Shown one piece after another: positions 1-11,128 of a stretch of 64,000 bases of DNA. The DNA is from Hondaea fermentalgiana. Its lineage: Eukaryota > Sar > Bigyra > Thraustochytrida > Thraustochytriidae. Location: positions 12,281 through 76,280 of the forward strand of contig NPFB01000053.1 of assembly GCA_014084085.1 (NCBI GenBank), read 5' to 3'. The notes under the pieces are model-generated. The model saw only the letters and a list, made by a program, of their open reading frames with translations. It did no database searches and was not told where the DNA came from. Made by a program: the position numbers and the translations under genes. The first letter of the stretch is position 1. Each line of letters begins with the position of its first letter.

Positions 1-52
<52 letters not shown>
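1..52. repeat. (CAAG)13 tetranucleotide array at window start
   Basis: Thirteen perfect CAAG units are visible. The same motif recurs at 5212-5228 and in a longer interrupted array near the other end of the window (63456-63522), so it is a genome-wide simple repeat and not a gene feature. Confidence 0.95.
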
Positions 53-53
<1 letters not shown>

Positions 54-1962
54 GAAGGGGCTTGCTTACCCTGGCGCAGTGCTCGAATGTATGCAAAACG
101 AAATGTACGTAGAGCGAGCTCTCTGATGGGGGTTCCGAGTTAGACCCTTTTGCTGATCAAAGCTCGGATCGAAGCAAATATACTGATTGCCGAGACTTTT
201 GACTTGTGTCACCGAGAGCGACTCTTGTCTAGATTAGCAAGAAAGCATTCCAAATCGGTGAGGTCGAGCGCATACACTTTAGAAAGCTGCAGAGCGATCG
301 AAATTCTACAAAAACGTAAAAGTAGTTCGAAAGGCAGCGAGCCACCCTTGAACTGATTGATGATGCAATTTCGATAAAAGACATTGTCTTGCCCGCGCCT
401 AAAGTCCGAGATTACAGCTGGCAGGCAAGCGAGTCGTTGGTGCATTTTCAAGCTTAGAAAGATGCTCGAGCACCTCGATTGCAAAAGTGCAAGCAAAAAT
501 TCTCGCCAAGTCGTGATCAAAAGGTGAATGCTCGAGTTCGTTGTCGGCGTGCGTGTGAGCTGTAAGCGCGTTGTGGAGTAACGCTGCTGTCAAACTGGAT
601 TGAAGGGCGAATGTTCAAGCCCGTTGGTTTGTGCGCGAACAAGTGAGCGTGTCCGCCAAGTCTGCATGAAAAGGGAAGGCTGGAGTTCTCTGGTTGCAAG
701 CAAGCGTTATGTGAAAGCACCTGTCGTGTCAGATCTCAGCTCAAGAGGCCACAATCACCAATCAAAGCGGTTGCGATGGGGAGAAAGTGATGCTGTCAGT
801 TGGATAGTAAGCCTATGGAACAAGCACGCATCGATTTGCTGATCCCGTTTTCCAAGACCATATCAATTTTAAAATGGTGAGGCGGGATCGGTATCGTCTC
901 CCCATCAGTGCAAGACGTATGCAAGTGCGTTCGTTTCCCTTTCCATCTCGGACGCGCGCGCATCTCGAGCTGGGTAAAGAGCGAGCAAGTGAAAGATCCA
1001 TCGGCAGGCGGACGCGAAAGTTCTAGCCAACGGCAGAAACGTTACTTTTTGTGTTCCGCGACGGGACTTACAGTCAAGGCGAGCTGTCGCAGGCGCTTCT
1101 TGGCTGTCGCCATCGCCTCCCGCAGGGTCCAAGGACCTGTTGCCGGCTGCGGCGGTTTGGCATCTAGATGAGCGAGGTGGGGCGGCCGGACGCAAAGCGA
1201 GGCCGAGATCGAGGCCTTTCGCGTCCGCCTGTCGCCTGTTCCGGCTCCGTCGCCAGGGGTCTGAAACCGCAGAAAGATCCGCCCACCCTTGCGTCCGTCC
1301 ATCGCGTTCACACATCGCATCTTTTGTTGCATGCACCATCAGCAGCAGCAGCAGCAGCCTGCCATTTATGTTGGCCGCAAGAATCTTCTTGTCCGCGGCC
1401 GGTGCAACCAACGCCCGTCGCAGCGGCGGCGGTTGGAAGGGGCCAGTGCAGGCAGGGGGGCGATTGCGCCACTGGCGGGGCGGCCCGAATCGTCTCGATC
1501 GGTTAGCAGCGCAATTCGGTCCGCTCGATCATTCCGGACCGGCAGGCTGTTGCGTTTTGCTCCGTCCGGGCTGAGTGGCCTCGGCCGGCCAGGGAGTGAG
1601 GGGCCACTGCACCTCACCTCAACATGGCGGGGTCGGCTTGGCGGGGCCGCGTTTCGACGTTTCTCAAGTCGCGTCGCGTTCTGACATCGTCGGCCTCGCG
1701 TGCGCTGTCGGTTGGCTGGTTGGTTCCCCGCGAGTTGCGCTGCGCTGGCCGCGATGCGAAGAGCGCCGGTTTTTGTGCGCGGCGAGTCTTGATTCTCGGC
1801 GCGGTCGCAGCTCGGCCAGCCAACAACCAACCATTCGCGGACAGCCGGGATGGAGCGGGCGTACCTCGAACGAAGGAGATCCAGAGGGAGGGAGGGAGGG
1901 AGGGAGGGAGGGAAGAAACGGCCGGAGAAGCCGGCTGCGGCAGGCCGAGAGCGACTCGAGCG

Positions 1963-2013
1963 TCGCGGCTCGAGCATGCATCGCGGCTCGAGCATGCATC
2001 GCGGCTCGAGCAT
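1963..2013. repeat. 18-bp tandem repeat, 2.8 copies
   Basis: The unit TCGCGGCTCGAGCATGCA occurs at 1963-1980 and 1981-1998, followed by a partial copy at 1999-2013. Each unit carries CTCGAG and GCATGC palindromes. No gene is attached to it. Confidence 0.9.
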
Positions 2014-3360
2014 CGCGGGAAGCCAGCCAGTGAGCCAGCCGCCAGTGAGCACCCTCCCTCCCTATCTACGCCTGCCGCGCGTCGCATCGTATCTTCGAGT
2101 TGTGATGGAGGATCGGTGCGGGCAGTAAGTAGGGCGCCTGGCGTGCCGCATCTTTCCTGTCCCACTCGCTCTTTCTTTTTTTCTTTTTTCCTTAGCGAGC
2201 GAGTAGTAGGCCTACTAAGGTGGGTGTGCGCTGTGTTTTCCTCCCAACATCCGAGTCCCAAGAACAAGCTGCCTGCACCGCTCCCAACTTGAACTGGTTG
2301 AAGACGCGCATGTCGTCATCATTAGCAGCAGCAGCAGCAGCGAGCGTGATGGTATGCCATGATACTATACTCTCTCTACAGGACCTTCATGATGGCGGCA
2401 AGAGCCGAAGGAGGCCGAAGCACGGACGTCGCCTCGGATGGATGATTGATTGATAACATGCCTGCCTGGCTCCGGCAGCCACTATGGCCACCGCCAGCTG
2501 CCACTGCCACTGCAGCGACGGCGCGGCTGCGGCTGGCCATCATGACGGTGGCGTACGTATGCGAGGACAGCACAGGCTCTCATGGCCGGGTCCGGCTGGC
2601 TCAGGGCGACGGAGGAGAGGAGAGGAGACAAGCGCGGCGGCTCGGCGCGGCTCGGCCGGCAGGAGGCTCCGCTGGTGCCGGCGGTGATGCAGGGCTTGGC
2701 CGTGTCGTGTCGCGTCGCGTCGCGTCGCGGCCAGCTCTCGGGGAGCTCAGGCCCAACGCCGCCCAGCTCTTCGGCACTTAGCTGGCCACGCACGCACGCT
2801 GGCGGTCGCTGGCGGTCGCTGGCGGTCACGCTGCTCAGGCACGCTCGCTCTCTCGCCGGGTCTGGCAAGCCAGGTAAGGAAGGCGCGAGGCTGCGTGCGG
2901 TGCGAGGTTAGTGATGGAGGCGTGCGGGCTGGGCCTCGTCTCGAGGCTGGCGCTCCCATCTTCTCCACCGCGCGCACCGCAAGCACGCTGAGCCGCTGCC
3001 GCTGCTGGTGCCGGCGCCTGCCGCCAGCCCCTGCCGCCGGCCGGCCAGCTGTGCTGCAAGCAACAACGACGGCAGCTGCAAGCAAGCAAGCGAGCAAGCG
3101 AGGCGCGGCGCGTGGCCGGCAGGAGCTCACAGCGCCCAGGCGGACCTCTCTCTCTCCGGCTAGGTTCGTCGATCTCTCGCTGCTGCTGCTGCTGCTGCTG
3201 CTGCGCCTGCAAGCGACAAGCTGGAGTGGCTGCTGCTGCAGCAAACGCAGCAGCTGCCACGAGTGCTGCGCTGCGTGGTGCCGATGCGCATGACGCGCGC
3301 GAGGGCTTCGATTCGTGACGCGTGCGGGGCTGAACTGCCTCCGAGTCGCCTGGCCGCCCG

Positions 3361-3398
3361 CCTTCTTTCTTTCTTTTCTTCATTTCTTTTCTTCATTT

Positions 3399-3434
<36 letters not shown>

Positions 3435-3455
3435 TTCTTCATTTCTTTCTTTCTC
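3361..3455. repeat. TTTC/TTTTC polypyrimidine array
   Basis: This strand-asymmetric CT-rich tract has a core of about nine consecutive TTTC units near 3397-3433 and TTCAT interruptions. It lies in the spacer upstream of arginase. Confidence 0.9.
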
Positions 3456-4581
3456 TGGCCGAGCTCGGCTCGTCGGCGGCCGCCCTAAAGAACCCAGCAA
3501 GCAAGCAAGCAAGCAAGCACGCAGGAGGGAAGGAAGAAGTCGGGGGCGGTAATCTCGCGGCGCCTCGCTTGATTCGAGCCGCCTGTGGCTGATCGATGCG
3601 CCCGCCAGCCGGGGCTCCTCCCCTTGGCCCTTCCCTTCCCTTCTGCTCTCGGCTTCTTTCTAGCTGGCACTGGCCGCCGTGACCGACCTTCCTCCTTCCT
3701 CTCAACGGGCAAGAAAGAAAGAGCTCCCGAGCAGAGCAACCCAGGCAAGCAACCATGGCAACTCAACTTGACTGAAGCGAGAGCGGCCGCCGAACCTGCG
3801 CGTGCGCGGCCGCCAGCACGAAGCGCGCAGGGAGGGAGCCGGGAACGCCTCCGCCGCGAGGGAGAGAGAGCAGGGCTCGGCGCGGCGACTGCGATGCGCT
3901 GGCGACTGCCTGCGACACGACCGCTCGCATCTGCATGCGCCCTAGAGACAGAGAGGGGAAGTCGCGGAGGCGGCGCAGGAAGCCCCGCGGCAGTGGTCTG
4001 GAGCACGGAGGGGAGCTGTGCTTGCTGCCTGCCTCGGTGCCCTGCGCGCGGTGGACGCGATGCGTGCCCGTGCACCTGGCCTGGCTGGCCGGGCGGCGAG
4101 GGCCTGCGCGGTGTACCTCCGCTCGCGTCGCCGCGCGCCTGGCCAGGCCAGCCAGGACAGACAGATAGACGGACGGACGCCGCGAGAGGGCGACGGGCAG
4201 GCGGCTGCTGGACCGGCAAGGCGCGCGAGGGCAGGACGGGCGGGCGCAGACGGTTAGTTAGGTAGACCAGCCACAGCCAGCCACCGGCCTGCCAGCCAGC
4301 CAGCCAGAGAGGCAGGCAGGCAGAGAGAGAGTTACGGTTAGTCATAGGCGGACGGCGCAGAAGAAGAAAAGAAAAGAAAAGAAAAGAAAAGAAAGAAGAG
4401 GCTAGCTAACCTGGGAGAAATAAAGGAATGACGGCGGACCTCTCCTTGCCTCCCTTGCCTCCTGGATCCGGGCGAGCTCAGGAGCTGCACCGATCGCGGC
4501 GATCGGAGCACGCTTGCAGGCGTACGTCATGCGTCGACGAGTCCGCAAAAGGCAAGCTTTGACCTGACCACGCACGCCTCG

Positions 4582-4612
<31 letters not shown>
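4582..4612. repeat. (CAGA)n tetranucleotide array
   Basis: About seven consecutive CAGA units. The same motif recurs in short arrays at about 15713-15732 and 47068-47090. Confidence 0.9.
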
Positions 4613-5430
4613 CGCCGTGTCCATGGCGCGCCCAACCGTGGCCTTCTCTCTCCTGCTGCTTCCCTGCTTCCTGCCTCGCCTCGAACCTCCAACTCCGCTG
4701 CTGCTGCGTCTCTCTCTCAGCCCAGGCAGAAAGAAGCGGCAGCGGCGGCAGCCGAGTGCAGAGCCAGCCGCGTGAGCCAGCCAGGCCCCGCGTCTCAGCG
4801 ATGCGAGGAAGGCGCCGGAGGCAGGCAGGCAGGAGCGAGGGAGGCTGGCGGAAGCGCGGCGGAAGGCGGGAAGCGGAGCGGGACGAGTCGGAGGCGCGAG
4901 GCGCGAGGGGCGCAGGAGCAGAGCAGAGTCAGGGCTCGCGCCGCCGTTCGTTCGACCGCGTTTCGAGCGCCGGTCGCGCCGCGGCCCTGCCTGCGTGCTT
5001 GGCGGGCGAGAGGCGGAGAGCCGGGAGCGAAGGGAGGGAGGGAGGGGGAGAGGAGCTGAAGCGGGGAAGGCGGGAAAAAAGCGGGTCAAACAGGCAGACA
5101 GACAGAAAGGAGAGGGGCAGGTGTTTGTTTTTTGTTGCTACCACCCCGGCATCAGCATCACAGAGCAACGACTATAGGCGGCCAGAACAGACAGACATAC
5201 AGACTAGACAAGCAAGCAAGCAAGCAAACAACCAACAGAGGTAGACGCGGAGGGCGAGGAGAGCAAACCCGAAACAGTCAGGCCGCCGGTGGCGTACTAG
5301 GCAGACAGGCAGAAGCAGAAAGCAGGAAGAAAGGCGGGAAGAGAGAGCGAGAGAACCCGGCGGCGCAGCAGCGCAGACCCCCGACAGACAAACAGACCAA
5401 AGCACAAGCGCGCGCGAGCGAGCGAGGAGG

Positions 5431-6729
5431 ATGATCGGCGCACGCATGGGACGCACCCTGACGCCCGTGGCGGCGGCCTCGCGCGCACGCACGCGCGTCA
5501 AGCCCGCGGTTGGCGCCGCCGCAGCAGCACGCAGGCGCTGGCGAGTCTCAGGCGCGGTGACCGACAGAACGGCCCTCCGCAAGACCCCGACCGCCAACAA
5601 GCGCGAGCAGGCCTCGACGCAGCCCATCACCGGCGAGCCGCCCAGGAGGTGGAGGTCCACCGAGGCCTCGGCCCAGCACGCCAAGCACGGCTTCAACCCT
5701 GAGCAAATGGGCATGGGCGGCGCCGTCGTCCACGGCAACTACGACCACCTCGGAGAAGAGGTCGAGGTGCCACCCTTCCTCCGCGTGCCCAAGACCGCCA
5801 GCATCATCGGCGCCCCCATGTCCTGGGGCCAGCCCCGCGCAGGCACCGACCAGGGCTCCCAGATCCTTCGCGCCTGCGGCCTCGAGGACAACCTCCTCGC
5901 GCTCGAGTGGCGCATCGACGACAAGGGCGACCTCGAATTCGACGAACCCACGCGCAACGACCCGGCCATCGACCCCACCAAGGTCCAGGGCCTCGCCAAG
6001 AACTGCTTCACCGTCGGCAAGGGCCTCAAGAAGATCCACGACCGCGTCTACGAGGCCGCCAAGGAAAAGGAGTTCGCCCTCATCCTCGGCGGTGACCACT
6101 CGCTCTCGGCCGGATCCGTCTCGGCCATCCTCCGCGCCCGCCCCGACACCGGCATCATCTGGGTCGACGCCCACGGCGACCTCAACACCCCAGAGACCAG
6201 CCCCAGCGGCAACATGCACGGCATGCCCCTCGGTCTCATGCTCGGTCTCATCGACCCCACGCTGCTCCCGGGCTTCGAGTGGTTCAAGGACGTCCCCAAG
6301 CTCAACCCGGAGCAGATTGTCTTTGTCGGCCTCCGCGACCTCGACGCCGGCGAACGGAAGATCATCCGCGATCACAAAATTACTGCCTTCTCCATGCACC
6401 ACGTCGACCGCTTCGGCATCGGCAACGTCATGGACATGGCCATCGAGTCTCTTCGCAAGCCCGACGGATCCATGCGCCCGCTCCACCTCAGCTACGACAT
6501 TGACGCCGTCGACCCCGAGGTCGCGCCTAGCACGGGCACTGTCGTTCGTGGCGGTCTCAACTTCCGCGAGGCTCACTACGTCGCCGAGGCCGTCGGCAAC
6601 ACCGGCATGCTCGGCTCCATGGATCTTGTCGAGGTCAACCCCAAGCTCGCGCCTGGCCCCGAGTCCGAGATGACCGCCGCGCTCGGCATGGCCCTCATTT
6701 CTTCCGCCATGGGCGCTCGCATCATCTAA
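5431..6729 (+). CDS. Arginase, with a likely mitochondrial presequence
   Basis: This 432-aa protein should hydrolyse L-arginine to L-ornithine and urea with a binuclear manganese centre. All family metal-ligand motifs are present: GGDHS (H223), DAHGD (D246, H248, D250) and SYDIDAVDP (D356, D358). The SGNMHGMP substrate-loop motif and a GTVVRGGL segment near the C-terminus are also present. The catalytic domain starts around residue 125 (SIIGAPMSWGQPRAG), leaving a long N-terminal extension rich in Arg, Ala and Ser and poor in acidic residues, which looks like a mitochondrial transit peptide. Cytosolic arginases lack such an extension. The ATG at 5431 includes the presequence; M6 is an alternative start. 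The gene is a single exon. An ornithine-type mitochondrial carrier lies about 37 kb away at 43500-45057, consistent with a mitochondrial ornithine pathway. Arginase versus agmatinase is judged from the GMPL loop and the overall match, so the substrate call is strong but not absolute. Confidence 0.93.
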   Translation: MIGARMGRTLTPVAAASRARTRVKPAVGAAAAARRRWRVSGAVTDRTALRKTPTANKREQASTQPITGEPPRRWRSTEASAQHAKHGFNPEQMGMGGAVVHGNYDHLGEEVEVPPFLRVPKTASIIGAPMSWGQPRAGTDQGSQILRACGLEDNLLALEWRIDDKGDLEFDEPTRNDPAIDPTKVQGLAKNCFTVGKGLKKIHDRVYEAAKEKEFALILGGDHSLSAGSVSAILRARPDTGIIWVDAHGDLNTPETSPSGNMHGMPLGLMLGLIDPTLLPGFEWFKDVPKLNPEQIVFVGLRDLDAGERKIIRDHKITAFSMHHVDRFGIGNVMDMAIESLRKPDGSMRPLHLSYDIDAVDPEVAPSTGTVVRGGLNFREAHYVAEAVGNTGMLGSMDLVEVNPKLAPGPESEMTAALGMALISSAMGARII

Positions 6730-7966
6730 GTGCTGCGTCTCGTTGGTTCGTGTCTCTTCACGCTCTTCCAACCTCTCTCTCTTTCGTTTGTCTGACTGTT
6801 TGCTTGGTTGCTTGCTTGCTTGATTGATTGATTGATATATCGACCAACCAACCAACCAACCAATCAATCAGCACAAACAACTTGAGCCCGCATTGCCTGC
6901 CGTCCGTAGAGACTGGCGCGCGAGTGGCTTGAGATGTGCCCGCCGGCGACTTTTTGCGACTTTTGCAAGGTCTCTGAGCGCGTAGGCAGCTACCGCTCTC
7001 GTGTGCTATATATGGTCTTTCCTCTTCATCTCGCTCTCTTTCTCTCGTCTCTTCTCATGGAAACAAAGAGAGTCAAGGGTTGAAGGACCCACCTCGACGG
7101 ATGGCGAACGCACTGCCGCCGGTTGCTACGTGTTCATGCGTTTTACGCGCATGAACCCTAGCAGCGAGTGCGACCGACCCAGTCCGAAGAAACCAAATAC
7201 GAATGAATGAATGAATCGACACCCTCACGTCTTCCGAGACGACCAAGCGCGTCTGACTGTTGAAACGGAAGTTTGTAACACTGGCGGAATGGGTGGCTCG
7301 GCATTTTTCTAAACCTGTCTGTCTGTTTGACTGTCTGTAAGTATACCTTCCTGCACGACGCACATGAGAGGCACAAGCGCATTGCTCTCAAGATCATCTG
7401 TTGAGAGCGCAGTAGTAGTGGTAGAAATAGTTTTGCATGACACACTTTGCAGTGTCCTGCTTCGTGCGCGCCCTCATTAACATCATATGGAACAACAAAC
7501 AAACAAACAAACAAACAGTGCAGGTTCCTCTTACCGTGCCTCCCGTTCTTTAGCAGTGTTGCATTCATTCCTAAATCGCAAATCAACAAATCAAATTGTC
7601 TTCTCTCTTCCTTCCTCCCACCTTTTTTTCTTTCTTTGTTTGTTTTGGAAATCAACAGCGCCAGCATTCACACGCCACAATCCATCATGCCCCTACTCGT
7701 TTGCTTTGTGGAAAGATAACTCCCAAGCAAGGTCGATTCAGTGGAAGGAAATGAATGAAAGATGAATCCGACGCCAATCGCCCTTCCCTTCTTGTCCCGT
7801 CTTGTCCTCTGTTTCGTCTCTGAAACAAACACCTATCCCTAATGACAAAAGGTCGACGGACGGAGCAGAGTAAAACCAGCAGTACCAAAAGAAAAAGCAA
7901 GTCTCTAAACCGACAAGAAAAGGAGAACTCGAATCAAGTCCTATCCAACAGTAATGTTTTCGAAAT
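6730..7966. other. Convergent spacer between arginase and PLAA
   Basis: This region should contain the 3' UTRs of the two convergent genes. It has GATT and CCAA/AACC short repeats at about 6817-6870 and an AAAC array near 7495-7516. The short ORFs here show no domain. No RNA gene was recognised. Confidence 0.6.
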
Positions 7967-10363
7967 TCATTTATGTCCCCTACGACGAAGCAATGCTCGA
8001 AGATTGTCGCACACGGTCGTCAGTGCAGGCACGTCAAGTCCCTCGGCTGTCGAGAGCGCCGCCGCAAGACCATCAAAGTCCCCCTCGAGCGAAGAGTCGA
8101 GCACGAGCAGACACCCGGCAGCAAGCGCCGCCTTGCGCGCAGCCTCGCCCTCCTTGGCACCCTGCGATGCACACGCCTCGATCGCCTGTACTGCTGCCCG
8201 CAGCAGACCCTGACGCGTCTCCGTCGTAGTCGTGACGCTCCGCGTATGAGCCAGCTTGTTGGCACAATTCATCAAACAGGTCGCCGCAGCAGCGCGCACG
8301 TTTTTGTTTGGAAACTCCGTCAAGGCGCGCAGCGGCTCGGCCACATCCTCCACGGCACTCGCCGCGCCATCGAGAGCCTTGACCGCGGCATCTGCTGTCG
8401 GCGGGTGTCGGAATACATTGGCAGCCACGCGCGCGCCCACCAATGCCGGGGCAAGGGGAGCAGCGCTCTCGGATCCCTTGGCGCTTGCCACGGCCAAAGA
8501 ACGCGTCAATATATCCCCTACACGGCCCGTAGCCGCCACCTTGGCACTTCCGTCTGGATGGGTCAGCACCAATCGCAGCACATCCATGACCGGAAAGCCC
8601 TCCACAAGGTCCCAATCGGCAAAGGCGCGCAAAAGAGCGCGCACGCCCGCAGCGTCCACCGTCGTTGCGTGATATCGAGACGTTTGCTTAAGCGTGGCGC
8701 AGACCTCGCGCAAAGCTGCGAGCTCCTTGTCGCTCAACGACGCTTCTGCAAGAGAAGCGTTCACCTCTTCCAACTTGCTCATAATCTTGTCCAGGTCGCC
8801 CGCCTCAAAGGCAACGCCCGACGCAAACTGCAGAGGAAAGCCAACCGCTCCGCCTTCGTCAACCTCCATAGAAGAAGACGTTGTCGCGCTTGCGCTGGCA
8901 CCTGCACCTGCACCTGCGCTCGCGCCACTCGCTGCGCCGCCGCCAGACATGTCAATCGTTGGCGGGCCCGAGGCCTGGCCCCTCACGTTCTGTACAAACT
9001 CGGCAATCTGCTGCGTGTGATGCTCCGAAAGCTCGTGCTTGGCCACGAACTGCTGTGCCACAACGTACGGCGAGTCCTCGTTGTTGAACCCAAGCTGCAG
9101 CTTACGCACTCCGCCCGAGGAAGGGTCTTCGATCTCTACAGGGACTACCTTGTCGTACTCCACGCCGTCAATCATTTCTTTTCCACCGGCGTCGCCCATC
9201 ACTTCGCCCACCTCAATCCAGGTCTGCGACGAGGCAGACCACGAGTAGACCCATGCCTGGCCTTCCTTGTTGAACATTTTCACCTCGCCATCGCTCCCGC
9301 CAGGTTTCGCTTCGTAGATTTTCGCCAGCTTGGACGGATCAATCTTTTGCCCGCCATTCGACGCCTTGTTTGCAATTGCTTCCCGCCGCTTTAGCGCTTC
9401 ATTGAGGTACCCTTCGCGAACCTCGCCCGGTGCATGGCGACTCGCATCGCGCGAAAACACGCGCACCACGCCGTCGGAGCCGCCCGTGGCAAAGTCACCA
9501 TTCTCCAGCTGTACCACACACCACACCGTGCATGGGTGCGCAATCTCCTCCTCCATCGATCCGGTCTCAGGGTTCCAAATGCGCACGCAGCAGTCATCGC
9601 TTGCGACGGCCAGCCGCGAAAATCCATCGGCTGCTGCTACGCAAAAGTTGAACGCCGGCGAGCCCTCTGGACCCGGAGGGTTGCTCATGGTCGCCAGAGA
9701 TGCGCCACCCTCGGCAGGCCAAACACGAACCGTACCATCGTTTGACGTGCTCGCAAATGTCGCGCCGTCCGCCGCTGCTCTGCACAAGCTCCGCACGGCA
9801 CCCTGGTGTTCCTTGAGCGAGGACAATTGCTGACCATCGCGCCACAGTCGCACCTGAAAGCCCTCGACGCGGTTGTTGCGCTGGACGCCGGCAGACCCTG
9901 TTGCAATCGATCCATTCGGCAAGGCCAGCACACAGACGCCATTCTCGTGACCCGGGAGTACAGACTTGCATGTCCCGCTGCTCAGATCCCAAATCCGCGC
10001 AGTTCCGTCCCAGCTTCCACTCACGAGCTCTTCCGAAGCGGTATTCCAGTCCAGCGAGGATACGGGACCCTCGTGGCCCAACAGAGTGCCCTTGATGTTG
10101 CCGTCACCGTCGTACCAGCGAATCTTGTGATCCTGGCATCCCGTCACAAAGCCCAGCGACCCTGGCAAGGCAAGGACCACGGACACCCAGTGCTCGTGCT
10201 CCAGAAGCGCGGCCACTTCCTCGTATCCTTTGCCTTCGCGCACAGGCCGCCATACCTTGCCAATACGATCTCGGCTCCCGGATACAAGTCTGCCGCCGGG
10301 AAGGGCCGCCAGCCCGCGGATGTCGCCCTGATGGCCGTACAGCTCGCCCACGAGCTCAAACAT
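7967..10363 (-). CDS. PLAA: PLAA/Doa1(Ufd3)-type ubiquitin-binding WD40 protein
   Basis: This 798-aa protein is close to human PLAA in length and has the family order of domains. A WD40 propeller covers about residues 1-305, starting with FELVGELYGHQGDIRGLA and with repeated GSxDxxxKVW and GSWDGTARIWD blades. A PFU ubiquitin-binding domain follows at about 360-460 (EGQAWVYSWSASSQTWIEVGEV then YDKVVPVEI). After a Gly/Ala/Ser linker near residue 485 comes an alpha-helical PUL domain at about 510-798. The family binds Cdc48/p97 through PUL and ubiquitin through PFU and the propeller, and works in ubiquitin homeostasis and endolysosomal sorting. The start ATG at 10361-10363 directly precedes the first propeller strand. 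It is a single exon in tandem with, and downstream of, the aldolase/SDR gene on the minus strand. Confidence 0.93.
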   Translation of the reverse strand: MFELVGELYGHQGDIRGLAALPGGRLVSGSRDRIGKVWRPVREGKGYEEVAALLEHEHWVSVVLALPGSLGFVTGCQDHKIRWYDGDGNIKGTLLGHEGPVSSLDWNTASEELVSGSWDGTARIWDLSSGTCKSVLPGHENGVCVLALPNGSIATGSAGVQRNNRVEGFQVRLWRDGQQLSSLKEHQGAVRSLCRAAADGATFASTSNDGTVRVWPAEGGASLATMSNPPGPEGSPAFNFCVAAADGFSRLAVASDDCCVRIWNPETGSMEEEIAHPCTVWCVVQLENGDFATGGSDGVVRVFSRDASRHAPGEVREGYLNEALKRREAIANKASNGGQKIDPSKLAKIYEAKPGGSDGEVKMFNKEGQAWVYSWSASSQTWIEVGEVMGDAGGKEMIDGVEYDKVVPVEIEDPSSGGVRKLQLGFNNEDSPYVVAQQFVAKHELSEHHTQQIAEFVQNVRGQASGPPTIDMSGGGAASGASAGAGAGASASATTSSSMEVDEGGAVGFPLQFASGVAFEAGDLDKIMSKLEEVNASLAEASLSDKELAALREVCATLKQTSRYHATTVDAAGVRALLRAFADWDLVEGFPVMDVLRLVLTHPDGSAKVAATGRVGDILTRSLAVASAKGSESAAPLAPALVGARVAANVFRHPPTADAAVKALDGAASAVEDVAEPLRALTEFPNKNVRAAAATCLMNCANKLAHTRSVTTTTETRQGLLRAAVQAIEACASQGAKEGEAARKAALAAGCLLVLDSSLEGDFDGLAAALSTAEGLDVPALTTVCDNLRALLRRRGHK

Positions 10364-11128
10364 TGTGCCAGAGTGTCAATCTCTTGCTCTGCCTGTCTGA
10401 CGTCGCGAGCTGGCTTGTCTTGCGTTGCGTTGCGTTGCTTTGCCTTGCCTTGCCAAGCCCGCGCTACGCGCACGAGAACGAGCCTTCGTTCCCCCTGGCA
10501 AGCGAGTCTCAACTCTCGATCGCCGTTGGCCCCACCTCTCGACGACCGTGCAGCGCAACCTTGTCTGCGCCGCGACGCGTGAGAGCTACGAACGTACGGG
10601 ACCTGCAGACGGGCTACGCCGCCGCCGCCGCCGCCGCCACTGACGCCGCCCTCGTCGTCGCTACTGCCGCTGCGGCCGCGTCGAGATCTAGCTGAGCGAG
10701 AGTTCGATTTCTGCTTTGCAGGATACCATAGTGAGCGTAGAGAGCGAGTAGAGAGCGAGCATGTTTTTGTTCTTCCCTCTCAACCTGGCCTAGCTTCTCA
10801 AATGTTGACAGAGAGCGAGCGAAACGCCTCAAGACTCAGAAGAGTGTTGCGTGAAACCCAGCGAAGGACGACTCGACTGCCGACGAGAAAAAAGTGGTCA
10901 AGGCGTAGGAGTAATTGAGTTCTGCAAACGAAGCAAGCGAGTAAGCAAATGAGATTCAAGGCGGGCTCAACTCAATTGACTTGACTCAATGATGAGGATG
11001 AGGATGAGGATGGTGATGATGGAAACGGTGGCCGCCATTGCACCTGATGAATTCATGGCAATCACCACGTCCACCTCGACAGGATAAACTCGTTTGTAAA
11101 GATGATGTGAAAACTTAGCTGATTGCAG
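10364..11128. other. Tandem spacer between aldolase/SDR and PLAA
   Basis: This 765-bp spacer is presumed to hold the 3' UTR of the aldolase gene and the promoter of PLAA. It contains GCC-type triplet repeats near 10618-10640 and a GATGAG repeat near 10991-11015. No gene or structured RNA was recognised. Confidence 0.6.

Larger units (their letters stand above)
53..5430. other. GC-rich, repeat-filled spacer, no gene recognised
   Basis: This 5.4-kb stretch has many overlapping short ORFs on both strands. They have compositionally biased, arginine-, serine- and alanine-rich translations and no recognisable domain, as expected of random GC-rich DNA. It contains GGGA/GGAG tracts (about 1884-1912), an 18-bp tandem repeat (1963-2013), a 10-bp triplicate (2799-2828), a CT-rich TTTC array (3361-3455), AAAAG units (4361-4400) and a CAGA array (4582-4612). 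The last kilobase presumably holds the promoter and 5' UTR of the arginase gene. A spliced gene or non-coding RNA cannot be excluded. Confidence 0.6.

Noticed and set aside
5548..6867. 439-aa minus-strand frame antisense to arginase
   Set aside because: Its repetitive Val/Asp/Glu/Ala composition is typical of antisense to GC-rich coding DNA; arginase is unambiguous on the plus strand.
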